Below are positions 53,110-62,463 of a stretch of 64,000 nt of DNA, one piece after another. The notes below the pieces were generated by a model. It ran no database searches. It was not told the DNA's origin and was given only the letters and a program-made list of their open reading frames with translations. Each line of letters starts with the position of its first letter. Position 1 is the stretch's first letter. Origin of the DNA: Bacteroidota bacterium (GTDB lineage Bacteria; Bacteroidota; Bacteroidia; Flavobacteriales; Flavobacteriaceae). A program made the translations under genes and the position numbers. Where the stretch lies: NCBI GenBank assembly GCA_018267095.1, contig JAFDZC010000011.1, positions 62,001 through 126,000 on the forward strand, read 5' to 3'.

Positions 53110-53595
53110 TCAAAGCATCAACTGCACAAATTGCAAATCGAGCCAGCGGTCAAACTTAAAGGCCGCTTGCTTGATGAGTCCCACTTTTGTAAAGCCAAAC
53201 TTTTCGTGAAAAGCTATACTGTCTTGGTTTTCGGCGTCAATTCCGCCAATCATGGTGTGATAACCTTCTGATTTGGCCAATTCAATAAGCGCTGTAAGCA
53301 ATTTTGAGCCGATGCCTTTTCCAATCCATTCAGGAGCCACGTATACTGAATGCTCGACGGTAAATCGATACCCAATTTTCTCTCGAAAAGTTCCATAAGA
53401 GGCAAATCCAATCACTTGATTATTTTCTTCGGCCACCAATACCGGAAAGTTTTTGGTTTGTTTGTCTTGCCACCATTTTTGTTGATCAGCCAAAGTTAGG
53501 GCCTCATATAAATAATTGGCGGTGGTATGCAAAATCGCGTGGTTCACAATCGACAAAATTGCCGGTACATCTTCGGCTGTGGCTTTTCTAATCAT
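53110..53595 (-). CDS. GNAT acetyltransferase, phosphinothricin-acetyltransferase type
   Basis: A 161-residue acetyltransferase. It opens MIRKATAEDVPAILSIVNHAI, and shows YGTFREKIGYRFTVEHSVYVAPEWIGKGIGSKLLTALIELAKSEGYHTMIGGIDAENQDSIAFHEKFGFTKVG, the acetyl-CoA and substrate motifs of the Pat/MnaT group (phosphinothricin or methionine-sulfone type substrates). The ATG at 53595 is used, 8 bases after the thioredoxin-fold gene stop; a longer TTG start would overlap that gene. It is probably cotranscribed with it. Confidence 0.88.
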   Translation of the reverse strand: MIRKATAEDVPAILSIVNHAILHTTANYLYEALTLADQQKWWQDKQTKNFPVLVAEENNQVIGFASYGTFREKIGYRFTVEHSVYVAPEWIGKGIGSKLLTALIELAKSEGYHTMIGGIDAENQDSIAFHEKFGFTKVGLIKQAAFKFDRWLDLQFVQLML

Positions 53596-53603
53596 TTTAA
53601 GGG

Positions 53604-54785
53604 TCAATTTTTAGTGCTGATTTGAGACAGAATTTCATCGGCTTCGGCAGTTTTCCAGCCAAAAGAAGCGTTCTTGGCCTTGGCTTTTTCAGCCCATTGT
53701 TGCGCCATTTTTTTGTTCTTATTTTTTAGATATAGGCGCGCGAGCAATATTTCGGCATCATAAGTTTCGTTGAGGGCAATGGCGCGCTGAGTCCATTTAA
53801 TCGCATCGAGTATTGCAGCGGATTCAACAATGTTTTTCTGATAATTTCCGGCGATCTCTAAAAGCATTTTGGCATCGTTCCACACAAATTTTTCTGTGTT
53901 TGCAGCGGTAGCTTTTCGATAATTTTTCCAGTTGTTGACTTTGACGGCTAATTGCGTATCAAATCCAAAAAGCAGCGAATCAACGCGGCGCATGTTGATG
54001 GTTTGGGCTATCGCTCGTCGTTTGTGATACGTTAAAGTATCGCTGAGTTCAACCGCCGGAGATAGAAATTCATTGACAGTGTTTTCAATTTTTCGCTGAA
54101 CGCGTTTGGCCGAAGATACACCTTCAAATTCTTTGATATGACCCAGCACGTACTGAAATTCGCGCGATTGAATATCCGTCACGCCGTTGGCGATGATTTT
54201 CCAGTTGTTGGCACTCACAAGCTGTTCATCTTTTTGGGTAGCCAGATATTTGGCGGCAATAGGCGAGAGCAGTTGACGGTCGCGGCCTTTGTTGAGCGCT
54301 GATAAGTAAGCCAAACATTTGTCGGCATTGCTCACATCGGCATTGAATTGTGCTTCGAGATAGGGCAATTGTTTTTCTGGAATAAGCGCGTTTTTGGCTT
54401 CGGTTACAAATTCGGCCGGTTTGAATTCGCCGCTGATGTTGTATAGTTCTCTTCCGTTTTCATCAAAGAAAATAAAGGTCGGAAAAAACTTGATGCCAAA
54501 TTTCTTTTTAAACATTTCACCTTCGCCTTTTTCAATGTCTTGCCATGCGCTGATGTAGTTTTTGTTGATGAAGTTGCTCACGAGCGTATCGGTAAAAACT
54601 TCTTGTTTCATTTTGTTGCAATGCGCGCACCAAGTAGCATAAAGCATATAAAAAACAGGTTTGTGTTCTTTTTTGGCGCGTTGCATCACTGAGTTAAATC
54701 CGGAACCGTCAAAGTCAATTTTACCTTGAGCTGTTAGGTTCAACGAAAATAAGCCGCACAAAAGAATGAAAAGCTTCAGATTCAT
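53604..54785 (-). CDS. Exported thioredoxin-fold protein
   Basis: A 393-residue exported protein. After a signal peptide (MNLKLFILLCGLFSLNLTAQ), a thioredoxin domain has the active site FYMLYATWCAHCNKMKQEVF (CAHC) and the cis-Pro region FGIKFFPTFIFFDENG. The remaining 250 residues are helical and may contain repeats near the end (AILDAIKWTQRAIALNETYDAEILLARLYLKNKNKKMAQQWAEK). It is probably a periplasmic reductase or disulfide-handling protein; the partner is unknown. Confidence 0.87.
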   Translation of the reverse strand: MNLKLFILLCGLFSLNLTAQGKIDFDGSGFNSVMQRAKKEHKPVFYMLYATWCAHCNKMKQEVFTDTLVSNFINKNYISAWQDIEKGEGEMFKKKFGIKFFPTFIFFDENGRELYNISGEFKPAEFVTEAKNALIPEKQLPYLEAQFNADVSNADKCLAYLSALNKGRDRQLLSPIAAKYLATQKDEQLVSANNWKIIANGVTDIQSREFQYVLGHIKEFEGVSSAKRVQRKIENTVNEFLSPAVELSDTLTYHKRRAIAQTINMRRVDSLLFGFDTQLAVKVNNWKNYRKATAANTEKFVWNDAKMLLEIAGNYQKNIVESAAILDAIKWTQRAIALNETYDAEILLARLYLKNKNKKMAQQWAEKAKAKNASFGWKTAEADEILSQISTKN

Positions 54786-54874
54786 AGATTAGGATATTTT
54801 ACCAAACTCAGACAAATATATTGGGTTTTGCAACAAATTAATTGCTAACGGTCTGCTAAATTAAATGGTTGTTG

Positions 54875-54882
54875 TAAATTTG
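54875..54882 (+). promoter_or_regulatory. Possible -7 box for menD
   Basis: TAAATTTG fits TAnnTTTG and ends 17 bases before the menD ATG. No TTG is placed at the usual distance. Confidence 0.4.
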
Positions 54883-54899
54883 CGACACATTTTTAAAAG

Positions 54900-56561
54900 A
54901 TGAATTACCCCAGAATACCTTTAGCGCAAAGTATTATTCAGATTTGTCTGGCTAAAGGTGTTACTCATATTGTCATATCGCCGGGGTCGCGTAATGCTCC
55001 GTTAACACTGGGTTTTACGGCCAATCCGCAATTTCATTGTTACAGTATTGCCGATGAGCGTTCGGCTGGTTTTTTTGCTTTGGGCATCGCGCAACAAATC
55101 AAAAAACCGGTGGCTTTGGTTTGTACTTCAGGCTCGGCTTTGCTTAATTATTATCCGGCTTTTGCCGAGGCTTTTTACAGTCAAATTCCGTTAATTGTGA
55201 TTTCGGCTGATCGACCGCAAAACAAAATTGATATTGGTGACGGACAAACGATTCGTCAGGTCAATGTTTTTGAAAATCATTCGCTCTACAACGCCAATTT
55301 GACCGAAGGCGAAAGTTATGAAAACGACTACAAAATCAACGAAGCCATCACCGTTGCTCATACGCAAAAAGGACCGACACACATCAATGCTCCGTTTGAA
55401 GAACCTTTGTATTTGATGTCGCGCAAACTTTCGGTTGACCCAACTATTTCGGGCTTTGCTAAGGTTTTTAAGAATATTTCAATTGAAGATATCATTGCTT
55501 GTACCAACATTTGGAATTCTGCCCAAAAGAAACTCATCTTGGTCGGCACGCTTGAACCGAATGAAATTGATGCGGAAATCATCGAATGGTGGGCTTCAGA
55601 TCCGTCGATAGTGGTGATGACAGAGGCAAGTTCGAATTTGCATCATCCGTCTTTTCTGAATCATATTGACTCGATTATTACACCGTTTAAAGACCGAGAT
55701 ATTGCGCAATTCAGACCTGAAGTGTTGATTACTTTTGGCGGAATGATTGTTTCAAAACGCATCAAGGCTTTACTGCGCAACCATCGTCCGGAACATCACT
55801 GGCATGTAGATCCGCTCAGAGCTTACAATACTTTTGGCGCTTTGGCGCATCATTTTGAAGCACAGCCCAATGAGTTTTTTCATCAGATTTTACCGTTTAC
55901 CAAAATGGTTCCGAGCGAATACGCAGCGCAAATGCGAGAAATTCAAATCATGCGCGAGCGTAAACACAAAGTTTATTTGAATAAGGTTCCGTTTTCAGAT
56001 TTAAAAGTTTTTGAAATTGTTCTTTCAAGATTGCCTCAAAAAGCGATGTTGCAAATCAGCAATAGTTCGGCCATTCGCTATGCGCAGTTGTTCGATATCA
56101 ATGATGCGATTTCGGTGTTTTGCAACCGCGGAACCAGTGGTATTGACGGCAGTACATCAACTGCCATCGGAGCTGCCACCCAACACCAAGAACCGACAGT
56201 TTTAATTACGGGCGACATCAGCTTTTTATATGACAGCAATGCGCTTTGGAATAATTACATTCCCAAAAACTTCAAAATTATCCTGATCAACAATGGTGGC
56301 GGCGGTATTTTTAGAATTTTGCCCGGGCATCAAGAGAACAAGGTTTTTCACACTTTTTTTGAAACGGAACATCAACTAACCGGCGAGCATTTAGCCAAGA
56401 TGTTTGGATTCAAATATCTGACAGCTCACAATGAAAATGAGTTGATTGTTCAGACCAAGCAACTCTTCACGCATCACGAAAAGCCGAGTCTTTTAGAGGT
56501 ATTTACCCCGGCGCACGAAAATGACAAAATTCTGTTGCAGTACTTTAAAGAACTCGCTTAA
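54900..56561 (+). CDS. menD: SEPHCHC synthase MenD
   Basis: A 553-residue ThDP-dependent enzyme that makes 2-succinyl-5-enolpyruvyl-6-hydroxy-3-cyclohexene-1-carboxylate from isochorismate and 2-oxoglutarate, the first committed step of menaquinone synthesis. The N-terminal Pyr domain has ISPGSRNAPLTLGF and the ThDP Glu region SIADERSAGFFALGIAQ; the PP domain has GTSGIDGSTSTAIGAATQ and ITGDISFLYDSNALWNNYIPKNFKIILINNGGGGIF. The length is normal. Later men genes lie 3-8 kb downstream. Its stop shares TTAA with the convergent T9SS gene. Confidence 0.96.
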   Translation: MNYPRIPLAQSIIQICLAKGVTHIVISPGSRNAPLTLGFTANPQFHCYSIADERSAGFFALGIAQQIKKPVALVCTSGSALLNYYPAFAEAFYSQIPLIVISADRPQNKIDIGDGQTIRQVNVFENHSLYNANLTEGESYENDYKINEAITVAHTQKGPTHINAPFEEPLYLMSRKLSVDPTISGFAKVFKNISIEDIIACTNIWNSAQKKLILVGTLEPNEIDAEIIEWWASDPSIVVMTEASSNLHHPSFLNHIDSIITPFKDRDIAQFRPEVLITFGGMIVSKRIKALLRNHRPEHHWHVDPLRAYNTFGALAHHFEAQPNEFFHQILPFTKMVPSEYAAQMREIQIMRERKHKVYLNKVPFSDLKVFEIVLSRLPQKAMLQISNSSAIRYAQLFDINDAISVFCNRGTSGIDGSTSTAIGAATQHQEPTVLITGDISFLYDSNALWNNYIPKNFKIILINNGGGGIFRILPGHQENKVFHTFFETEHQLTGEHLAKMFGFKYLTAHNENELIVQTKQLFTHHEKPSLLEVFTPAHENDKILLQYFKELA

Positions 56562-58096
56562 TTTTTACAGAGTTTTAGCGAAATTCCTGAATCGGTTTTG
56601 AGTAAATAAGTTCCGTTTGCTACATCAGAAATGTCAATTCCGGAAGCTTGGTTGCTCAATTCTTTGATTTTTTGACCGAGTAAATTGTAAAGAGTCAGTG
56701 TTTTTATTTGGTTAGAATTCACGTAAAATAGATTGCTTACCGGATTGGGATAAATCGAAACAGCCGATGAATTTTGTTCAGAAACACTGAGTAAAGTCGG
56801 ATTTAACTTCGCTAAAAACGGACTGTATAAAGAAGTTCCTGCAAAGGGAACAGCATCAAACTGAAAAGAGCCGTTGCCCATGCCGCTTAGGTAAATGTTT
56901 CCGTTCGTATCAACACTAACGCTGTCAAATCGGTCATATCCGCTGCCGCCAACGGATTTGGTTAGAACCACATCGCCCTGTGGATTGTATTTGAGCAACA
57001 AAGCATCTTTAAATCCGTTGGATTGCGATTGAAATTGGCTGTTCCAGCTAATGTTTTCAGAAAAACTGCCTACAAAATAGATGTTTCCTTGTGCGTCGAG
57101 ATTTAAAAAGTTTCGATGGCCGAGATAAGCCCTTCCACTTCCGATGATTTCACGCACCCACTGAAATTCGCCTTGAGTATTGATTTTGGTCAGAAAGAAA
57201 TCGCTCATAAAACTCGATTGAGGTCCTTCAATTGCTAGATTATCAAAAGCAAAATTGCCGTTTAATTCAGAGCAAAAATACACTTCATCGGGTGCATAGG
57301 CCACTACTTGCGGAGTGGGACAGGTAATATCTTCGACATATTTTACCCATTGAAAATTACCAGAAGCATTGTATTTACTCACGTAAGTATTGTATTGAAA
57401 GTTAGTTGCCGCGCTGGTTCCGTTGAAATTTGCATTTATGTTTGCACAAGAACCCGCTGCATAAATATTTCCTTGATTGTCCACACTGACGGACGAAATC
57501 AAACTTACGTTGTTCTGGGTGATGGTCATTAAAGAATTTCCTTCAGGGCTTAGTTTTTCAATATAGGAATTGCCAAAATCGTCATAACCTATGTAAATGT
57601 TGTTTTGGGCATCGACAACCAATGATTTAAAATATACATCGGCAAATTCATTGATTTCAATTTGCTGGTTCCATAAAAGCGAACCATCCGGAGAAAATTT
57701 CAATACAATGGCTTGAACACCTTGTTCTATCGTATTGAATTGCACATCACCTAAATTCAAAAGGTTGACATAAGCCGCGCAGACAAGAATATTTTTTTGA
57801 CTGTCGGTAATCATTTTATAGACTTGACCTTTTCCGGTAAAGGTTTTTTCCCAAAGCAGATTTCCGTTTGTGTCGTATTTTTTAAAAAATAAATCACCAA
57901 AAATATCGGTGTAAACATACTTGTTGTCAACAAACCCCGACAAATAAACATTGTTTTCTAAATCAGTGGTTGTTACATAACCAATCATATCCGGATTGGC
58001 ATTGAAATTTATCGCGGGTGCTTTGACCCATTCAAAGGTCTGCGCCTGAACTTCTGATAAAAAGCACACAGCAACAAGAAGGAATAATTTTTTCAT
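56558..58096 (-). CDS. T9SS type A sorting-domain protein with SBBP repeats
   Basis: A 512-residue surface or secreted protein. A signal peptide (MKKLFLLVAVCFLSEVQAQ) is followed by beta-propeller-like SBBP repeats in which DSQKNILV/DAQNNIYIG/DNQGNIYAAG/DAQGNIYFVG/DTNGNIYLSG recur. The C-terminal 70 residues (SIYPNPVSNLFYVNSNQIKTLTLYNLLGQKIKEL...GTYLLKT) form a type A T9SS sorting domain. Its end, SLKLCKN, is a little unusual. The ligand is unknown. I use the ATG at 58096 for a proper signal peptide. Confidence 0.87.
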   Translation of the reverse strand: MKKLFLLVAVCFLSEVQAQTFEWVKAPAINFNANPDMIGYVTTTDLENNVYLSGFVDNKYVYTDIFGDLFFKKYDTNGNLLWEKTFTGKGQVYKMITDSQKNILVCAAYVNLLNLGDVQFNTIEQGVQAIVLKFSPDGSLLWNQQIEINEFADVYFKSLVVDAQNNIYIGYDDFGNSYIEKLSPEGNSLMTITQNNVSLISSVSVDNQGNIYAAGSCANINANFNGTSAATNFQYNTYVSKYNASGNFQWVKYVEDITCPTPQVVAYAPDEVYFCSELNGNFAFDNLAIEGPQSSFMSDFFLTKINTQGEFQWVREIIGSGRAYLGHRNFLNLDAQGNIYFVGSFSENISWNSQFQSQSNGFKDALLLKYNPQGDVVLTKSVGGSGYDRFDSVSVDTNGNIYLSGMGNGSFQFDAVPFAGTSLYSPFLAKLNPTLLSVSEQNSSAVSIYPNPVSNLFYVNSNQIKTLTLYNLLGQKIKELSNQASGIDISDVANGTYLLKTDSGISLKLCKN

Positions 58097-58219
58097 AGGA
58101 TTTGCTCTTTGAATCAAAAGTATAAAATATAATTTTCTGGCCTGGGAAACATAGGTAGATTTGAGGTAGACATGAATGTTAGCACCTTAAAATTCGTATC
58201 TTCGCGCTTTAAAATCACT

Positions 58220-59059
58220 ATGATTGACATCGGACAATATCACCAACTTATCATTCTCAGGAGCACCGGCGTAGGTTTGTTTTTGGGAAATCCGTCTTCA
58301 GACGATGAAATACTTTTGCCCAATAAATATGTTCCCAAGCAATATAAAATTGGTGACGAGTTGCGTGTTTTTGTTTATCTCGATCAGCAAGAAAGACCGG
58401 TCGCTACTACGCTTGATCCCTATATTCACCTAAACGATTTTGCGTTGTTGCGTGTGAATTACGTCAATCAATTGGGCGCTTTTCTCGACTGGGGTTTAGA
58501 GAAAGATTTGTTTGTTCCGTTTAAAGAACAAGCGCGCAAAATGGAGCAGGGCAAACGCTATTTGGTGTATTTATACCTAGACGAAAAAACGCAGCGATTG
58601 GTGGCTTCGAGCAAAACGAATCAGTTTTTAAGCAATGAAGAGTTAACTGTTGAGAAAGGTCAAGAAGTTGATTTAATTGTATCGCACAGCACTGAACTCG
58701 GGCTGAATGTTATTGTCAACCAAAAGCACAAAGGCTTGATTTATAAAGATGAAATTTTTGATGACCGCATTCGTTTAGGCGATCGATTAAAAGGTTTTGT
58801 CAAAGCTGTCCGACCCGATCATAAACTGGATATTTCATTGCAACCGCAAGGTTTTGATCATATCGAAGCCAGCGCTGTTCAAATTTTAGAGAAATTGCGT
58901 TCGGGCAAAGGATATCTCAAGTTACACGACAACAGCCATCCGGACGATATCAAAACTTTGTTGAACATGAGTAAAAAAGCCTTTAAAAAGGCAGTAGGTG
59001 TGCTCTATCGCGAACGATTGATTGAGCTCAAAGAAGACGGAATTTACCTGATTGATTAA
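58220..59059 (+). CDS. S1-type RNA-binding protein, CvfB-like
   Basis: A 279-residue protein of the CvfB/YitL family with S1-like RNA-binding modules (YHQLIILRSTGVGLFLGN; FALLRVNYVNQLGAFLDWGLEKDLFVPFKEQ; VEKGQEVDLIVSHSTELGLNVIVNQKHKGLIYKDEIF) and a C-terminal winged helix (LLNMSKKAFKKAVGVLYRERLIELKEDGIYLID). It is probably a post-transcriptional regulator of gene expression. The ATG at 58220 is preferred: a promoter-like TATCTTCG at 58197-58204 lies downstream of the longer start at 58172. Confidence 0.87.
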   Translation: MIDIGQYHQLIILRSTGVGLFLGNPSSDDEILLPNKYVPKQYKIGDELRVFVYLDQQERPVATTLDPYIHLNDFALLRVNYVNQLGAFLDWGLEKDLFVPFKEQARKMEQGKRYLVYLYLDEKTQRLVASSKTNQFLSNEELTVEKGQEVDLIVSHSTELGLNVIVNQKHKGLIYKDEIFDDRIRLGDRLKGFVKAVRPDHKLDISLQPQGFDHIEASAVQILEKLRSGKGYLKLHDNSHPDDIKTLLNMSKKAFKKAVGVLYRERLIELKEDGIYLID

Positions 59060-59487
59060 CTTTCGACTACTTCAATATTCGGGTTGATTTTGAGCAATTC
59101 CGACAAGAAAATTTCACGCTTAGCAGGCGATACATATACATCGTCATATTGATTATATGTGATGATAAAGCCTTTGGTATCCAGCGCAGGTTTCATGGTT
59201 ACCGGAACGTACAATCCTGAAAAGTATTTGATTTTCTTAATTTTTTCAATGTCAATTCTACCGCGATAAGGCCCGGAACGATACAGCAAAAAGTGTCTTT
59301 TAATCACGTAGCGCGTATCAAGTAAAATCCACAAAATCAATACGATTACGGCAGATATAACGATTACTGGAAACAAAGAAACATGCTCTTCTGTCAAACC
59401 AATATATAAAAGAAAAATCATGCCCAAAACCAAAGCCCAAAGAATGGCAACGGTGTAAAAATTCTTAGTCGATAAAAAACGGTTCAT
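59056..59487 (-). CDS. PH domain membrane protein
   Basis: A 143-residue protein with two N-terminal membrane segments (about residues 10-28, 33-50) and a C-terminal bacterial PH-like domain (YVIKRHFLLYRSGPYRGRIDIEKIKKIKYFSGLYVPVTMKPALDTKGFIITY). The function is unknown. The ATG at 59487 is chosen; a TTG 18 bases upstream is less likely. Its stop overlaps that of cvfB-like gene through TTAA. Two further PH-domain genes lie within 4 kb. Confidence 0.83.
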   Translation of the reverse strand: MNRFLSTKNFYTVAILWALVLGMIFLLYIGLTEEHVSLFPVIVISAVIVLILWILLDTRYVIKRHFLLYRSGPYRGRIDIEKIKKIKYFSGLYVPVTMKPALDTKGFIITYNQYDDVYVSPAKREIFLSELLKINPNIEVVES

Positions 59488-59589
59488 AGCTTTTGGATTG
59501 TTCAAAAATAAATCAGAATCGAGTCTTTTCGTGCCGCCGAAAATATAAAAAATGCTTTATTTTTACGCTAAATTAATACAATTACTGAT

Positions 59590-60426
59590 ATGATTGACTG
59601 GATTACCGCAAAAGAATTTGAAGATATTACCTATAAAAAATCCAATGGCGTTGCTCGAATCGCTTTTAACAGACCCAATGTGCGCAATGCCTTTCGTCCT
59701 AAAACCACAGCCGAGTTGCTCGAAGCTTTTCACGATGCGCAAGAAGACACTTCTATAGGCGTTGTTTTGCTTTCAGCCGAAGGTCCGTCTGCCAAAGATG
59801 GGATTTGGTCTTTTTGTTCCGGCGGCGATCAAAATGCCCGTGGTCATCAAGGTTATGTGGGCGAAGATGGTTATCACAGACTCAATATTCTCGATGTGCA
59901 AAGGCTCATTCGCTTTATGCCCAAAGTAGTCATAGCCGTAGTTCCGGGTTGGGCGGTCGGCGGTGGTCATAGTTTGCATGTGGTTTGCGATTTGACTTTG
60001 GCGAGTAAAGAGCACGCCATTTTTAAACAAACCGATGCCGATGTAACCAGTTTTGACGCCGGTTATGGATCTGCTTATCTTGCCAAAATGGTCGGTCAAA
60101 AAAAAGCCCGTGAAATTTTCTTTTTAGGCCGAAATTACTCAGCACAAGATGCGTTGGATATGGGCATGGTCAATGCAGTCATACCGCACGCAGAGCTTGA
60201 AGATACTGCTTATCAATGGGCGCAGGAGATTTTAGCCAAATCGCCTACTTCGATTAAGATGCTCAAGTTTGCCATGAATCTCACCGATGACGGCATGGTC
60301 GGGCAACAAGTATTTGCCGGCGAAGCCACGCGTTTGGCCTATATGACCGACGAAGCCAAAGAAGGCCGCAATGCTTTTTTAGAAAAACGCAAACCTAATT
60401 TTGGCAAGAACAAATGGTTGCCGTAA
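59590..60426 (+). CDS. menB: 1,4-dihydroxy-2-naphthoyl-CoA synthase MenB
   Basis: A 278-residue crotonase-fold enzyme that closes the naphthoquinone ring in menaquinone synthesis. The family motifs are GVARIAFNRPNVRNAFRPKTTAELLEAF, FCSGGDQNARGHQGYVGEDGYHRLNILDVQRLIR, GWAVGGGHSLHVVCDLTLASKEHAIFKQTDADVTSFDAGYGSAYLAKMVGQKKAREIFFL; the oxyanion-hole Gly pairs and the Tyr region are in place. It is the start of a plus-strand run with PH genes and menA. Confidence 0.97.
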   Translation: MIDWITAKEFEDITYKKSNGVARIAFNRPNVRNAFRPKTTAELLEAFHDAQEDTSIGVVLLSAEGPSAKDGIWSFCSGGDQNARGHQGYVGEDGYHRLNILDVQRLIRFMPKVVIAVVPGWAVGGGHSLHVVCDLTLASKEHAIFKQTDADVTSFDAGYGSAYLAKMVGQKKAREIFFLGRNYSAQDALDMGMVNAVIPHAELEDTAYQWAQEILAKSPTSIKMLKFAMNLTDDGMVGQQVFAGEATRLAYMTDEAKEGRNAFLEKRKPNFGKNKWLP

Positions 60427-60430
60427 ATAA

Positions 60431-60943
60431 ATGATTATGGAGAATTTCACCAACGAAACCTTAGATATTAATCAGCTTCCGCGCTATGAAACCGTTCAAT
60501 TTACGGCTTTGCATCCATCTTATTGGAGGATTATTTTGCTGCAACTTTTGATTGTTTTATGCATGATTTTGGCTGTGATTGCCTATGTTGCTTTGATGCA
60601 AACTGAGCTCATTCCGTACATGGGATTTTTAACCGGAACTTGGGTTTTAGGAGTTTTTTTGGCGCGTATCAGTTTTAAGAAAAAGGCTTTTGCTTTCAGA
60701 GAGCACGATGTTTTGTACCGAAGCGGTGTCATTGCGACCAATACAATCGTGATTCCTTACAACCGAATTCAACACGTTGCGCTGCATGAAGGTGTTTTTT
60801 CAAGAATGTTTGGTTTGGCCAAAATTGAAATCTTCACTGCCGGCGGAAACTCCGGAGATATTGAAATTCCCGGTATTGAAAAAATACAAGCCGAAAACAT
60901 CAAGCAATTGCTCATGGGCAAAATTCAAAAAGAGCTTTCATGA
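60431..60943 (+). CDS. PH domain protein, YdbS-like
   Basis: A 170-residue membrane protein with two hydrophobic segments (about residues 33-52 and 60-78) and a bacterial PH-like domain (FAFREHDVLYRSGVIATNTIVIPYNRIQHVALHEGVFSRMFGLAKIEIFTAGG). The family, YdbS, has unknown function. The start at 60431 or the second ATG at 60437 is possible. It overlaps the next gene by ATGA, so it is coupled to it. Confidence 0.86.
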   Translation: MIMENFTNETLDINQLPRYETVQFTALHPSYWRIILLQLLIVLCMILAVIAYVALMQTELIPYMGFLTGTWVLGVFLARISFKKKAFAFREHDVLYRSGVIATNTIVIPYNRIQHVALHEGVFSRMFGLAKIEIFTAGGNSGDIEIPGIEKIQAENIKQLLMGKIQKELS

Positions 60944-62439
60944 CCACAAATTTTGATCAACCGCAAAAACAGTCGCCCGTGGGTGTTTTGGTCATGTTTG
61001 CCGATACACTGCAGGAATATGCCCGCGCTTTTTTGCCGGTTTTGGCCATTACACTTTTTAAGGCCAAAGAGTTCAGTATGTTGTATTTTGTGCTGATTTT
61101 GATCGCAACGATACTGGTTATTGGTGTGATTGCTTATTTGCGGTTTATTAATTTTACTTTTTATCTCGACTCTAAAAATCAGGAATTCGTGATTCAAGAA
61201 GGCATCCTGAGCAAAACCAAAACTACGGTTCAGCTGCACAAAATTCAGCAAGTCAACATCACACAATCACTCATTCAGAGGGTTATTGGCGTTTATGGCT
61301 TAGAGGTGGATACCGCCGGAAGCAATTCAAAAGAAGGCAAAATCAAAGCCATCTCACACAACTTGGCTTTGGCTTTAAAATCAGAGTTGTTGAACAACCA
61401 AAAAGCAGCTGTAGCTCATATTGAGGAAGCTCAAAATAATTTAATTTCAGAAACTGAAAATCAGCTATTTATCCGTATTGGTTTGCCTAGTTTGATTAAA
61501 GTAGGAATCACCTCCAATTACGTCAAAAGTTTTTCGCTTTTACTGGTATTCTTTTTTACCATGCTTGATTATCTTCAAAAAATTTTAGGCGAGCAAGTTT
61601 GGGATTCCAATCGATACGATCATTTGGTTGAAGGCCGCTCGATTGCAATGGCTTTGTTTTTTTTGGTCGCTTTTGTTTTTTTTATGGTAGTAGTAATCAA
61701 TTTGGCTCGAACCATTATTCGCTACTTTGATTACAAAATCACACGTCAGAAAGGTTCATTGCTTTTGTCATTTGGATTGATCAATACCAAGAGTACGATT
61801 CTTAAACCCGAGAAAGTTCAAATTTTGTCCATCACTCAGAATTATTTCCAGAAAAAACTCGATGTGCTTCAACTGAAAATCAAGCAAACGGCGCACAGTG
61901 AGCACGAAGAAAAAAATACGCATATTGAAATTCCCGGTTGCAATGCTGCCGAAAAAGACGCCATCCTGAATTTATTATATCAGAAAAATCCACAAAGAGG
62001 TGTGATGTTGCGCCCCAATTTTCGCAAATTGGGTTTTGCTGTTTTCTTGACCATTGTATTGCCACTCGTGGGTTATTTCTTGTTTAGACAATATCAAAAT
62101 CCCGGGTCGATGTTTGATTTTGCTGCACTCATTTATGTTATTTTTGTAGGGCTGATTCAATATTTTAAATACAGAAACCATCGATTGTTTGTACACGATG
62201 ATTTTATCATCAAACAAAGCGGTGCTTGGGATATTACCCACGAAATTATTGAACCCGGAAAAATTCAAGGCATCGCCATATCGCAATTGTTTTGGCACAA
62301 AAGCATCGGAATTGGCTCATTGATATTGTACACGGCCGGTGGAAATATTCGCCTAGATTTAGGGCAAATGAACCTCATTCAGCCTTATGTGAATAAATGG
62401 TTGTACGAACTCGAGAAAACCGATGTCAATTGGATGTAA
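60940..62439 (+). CDS. PH domain protein, YdbT-like
   Basis: A 499-residue membrane protein with six or so hydrophobic segments and three PH-like stretches (FVIQEGILSKTKTTVQLHKIQQVNITQSLIQRVIGVYGLEVDTAGSN; GSLLLSFGLINTKSTILKPEKVQILSITQNYFQKKLDVLQLKIKQ; FIIKQSGAWDITHEIIEPGKIQGIAISQLFWHKSIGIGSLILYTAGG). YdbS/YdbT form a conserved pair in many bacteria; their role is unknown. It is coupled to YdbS by the ATGA overlap and followed 24 bases later by menA. Confidence 0.87.
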   Translation: MTTNFDQPQKQSPVGVLVMFADTLQEYARAFLPVLAITLFKAKEFSMLYFVLILIATILVIGVIAYLRFINFTFYLDSKNQEFVIQEGILSKTKTTVQLHKIQQVNITQSLIQRVIGVYGLEVDTAGSNSKEGKIKAISHNLALALKSELLNNQKAAVAHIEEAQNNLISETENQLFIRIGLPSLIKVGITSNYVKSFSLLLVFFFTMLDYLQKILGEQVWDSNRYDHLVEGRSIAMALFFLVAFVFFMVVVINLARTIIRYFDYKITRQKGSLLLSFGLINTKSTILKPEKVQILSITQNYFQKKLDVLQLKIKQTAHSEHEEKNTHIEIPGCNAAEKDAILNLLYQKNPQRGVMLRPNFRKLGFAVFLTIVLPLVGYFLFRQYQNPGSMFDFAALIYVIFVGLIQYFKYRNHRLFVHDDFIIKQSGAWDITHEIIEPGKIQGIAISQLFWHKSIGIGSLILYTAGGNIRLDLGQMNLIQPYVNKWLYELEKTDVNWM

Positions 62440-62463
62440 TACTAAAAATGAAAATCAAAATCA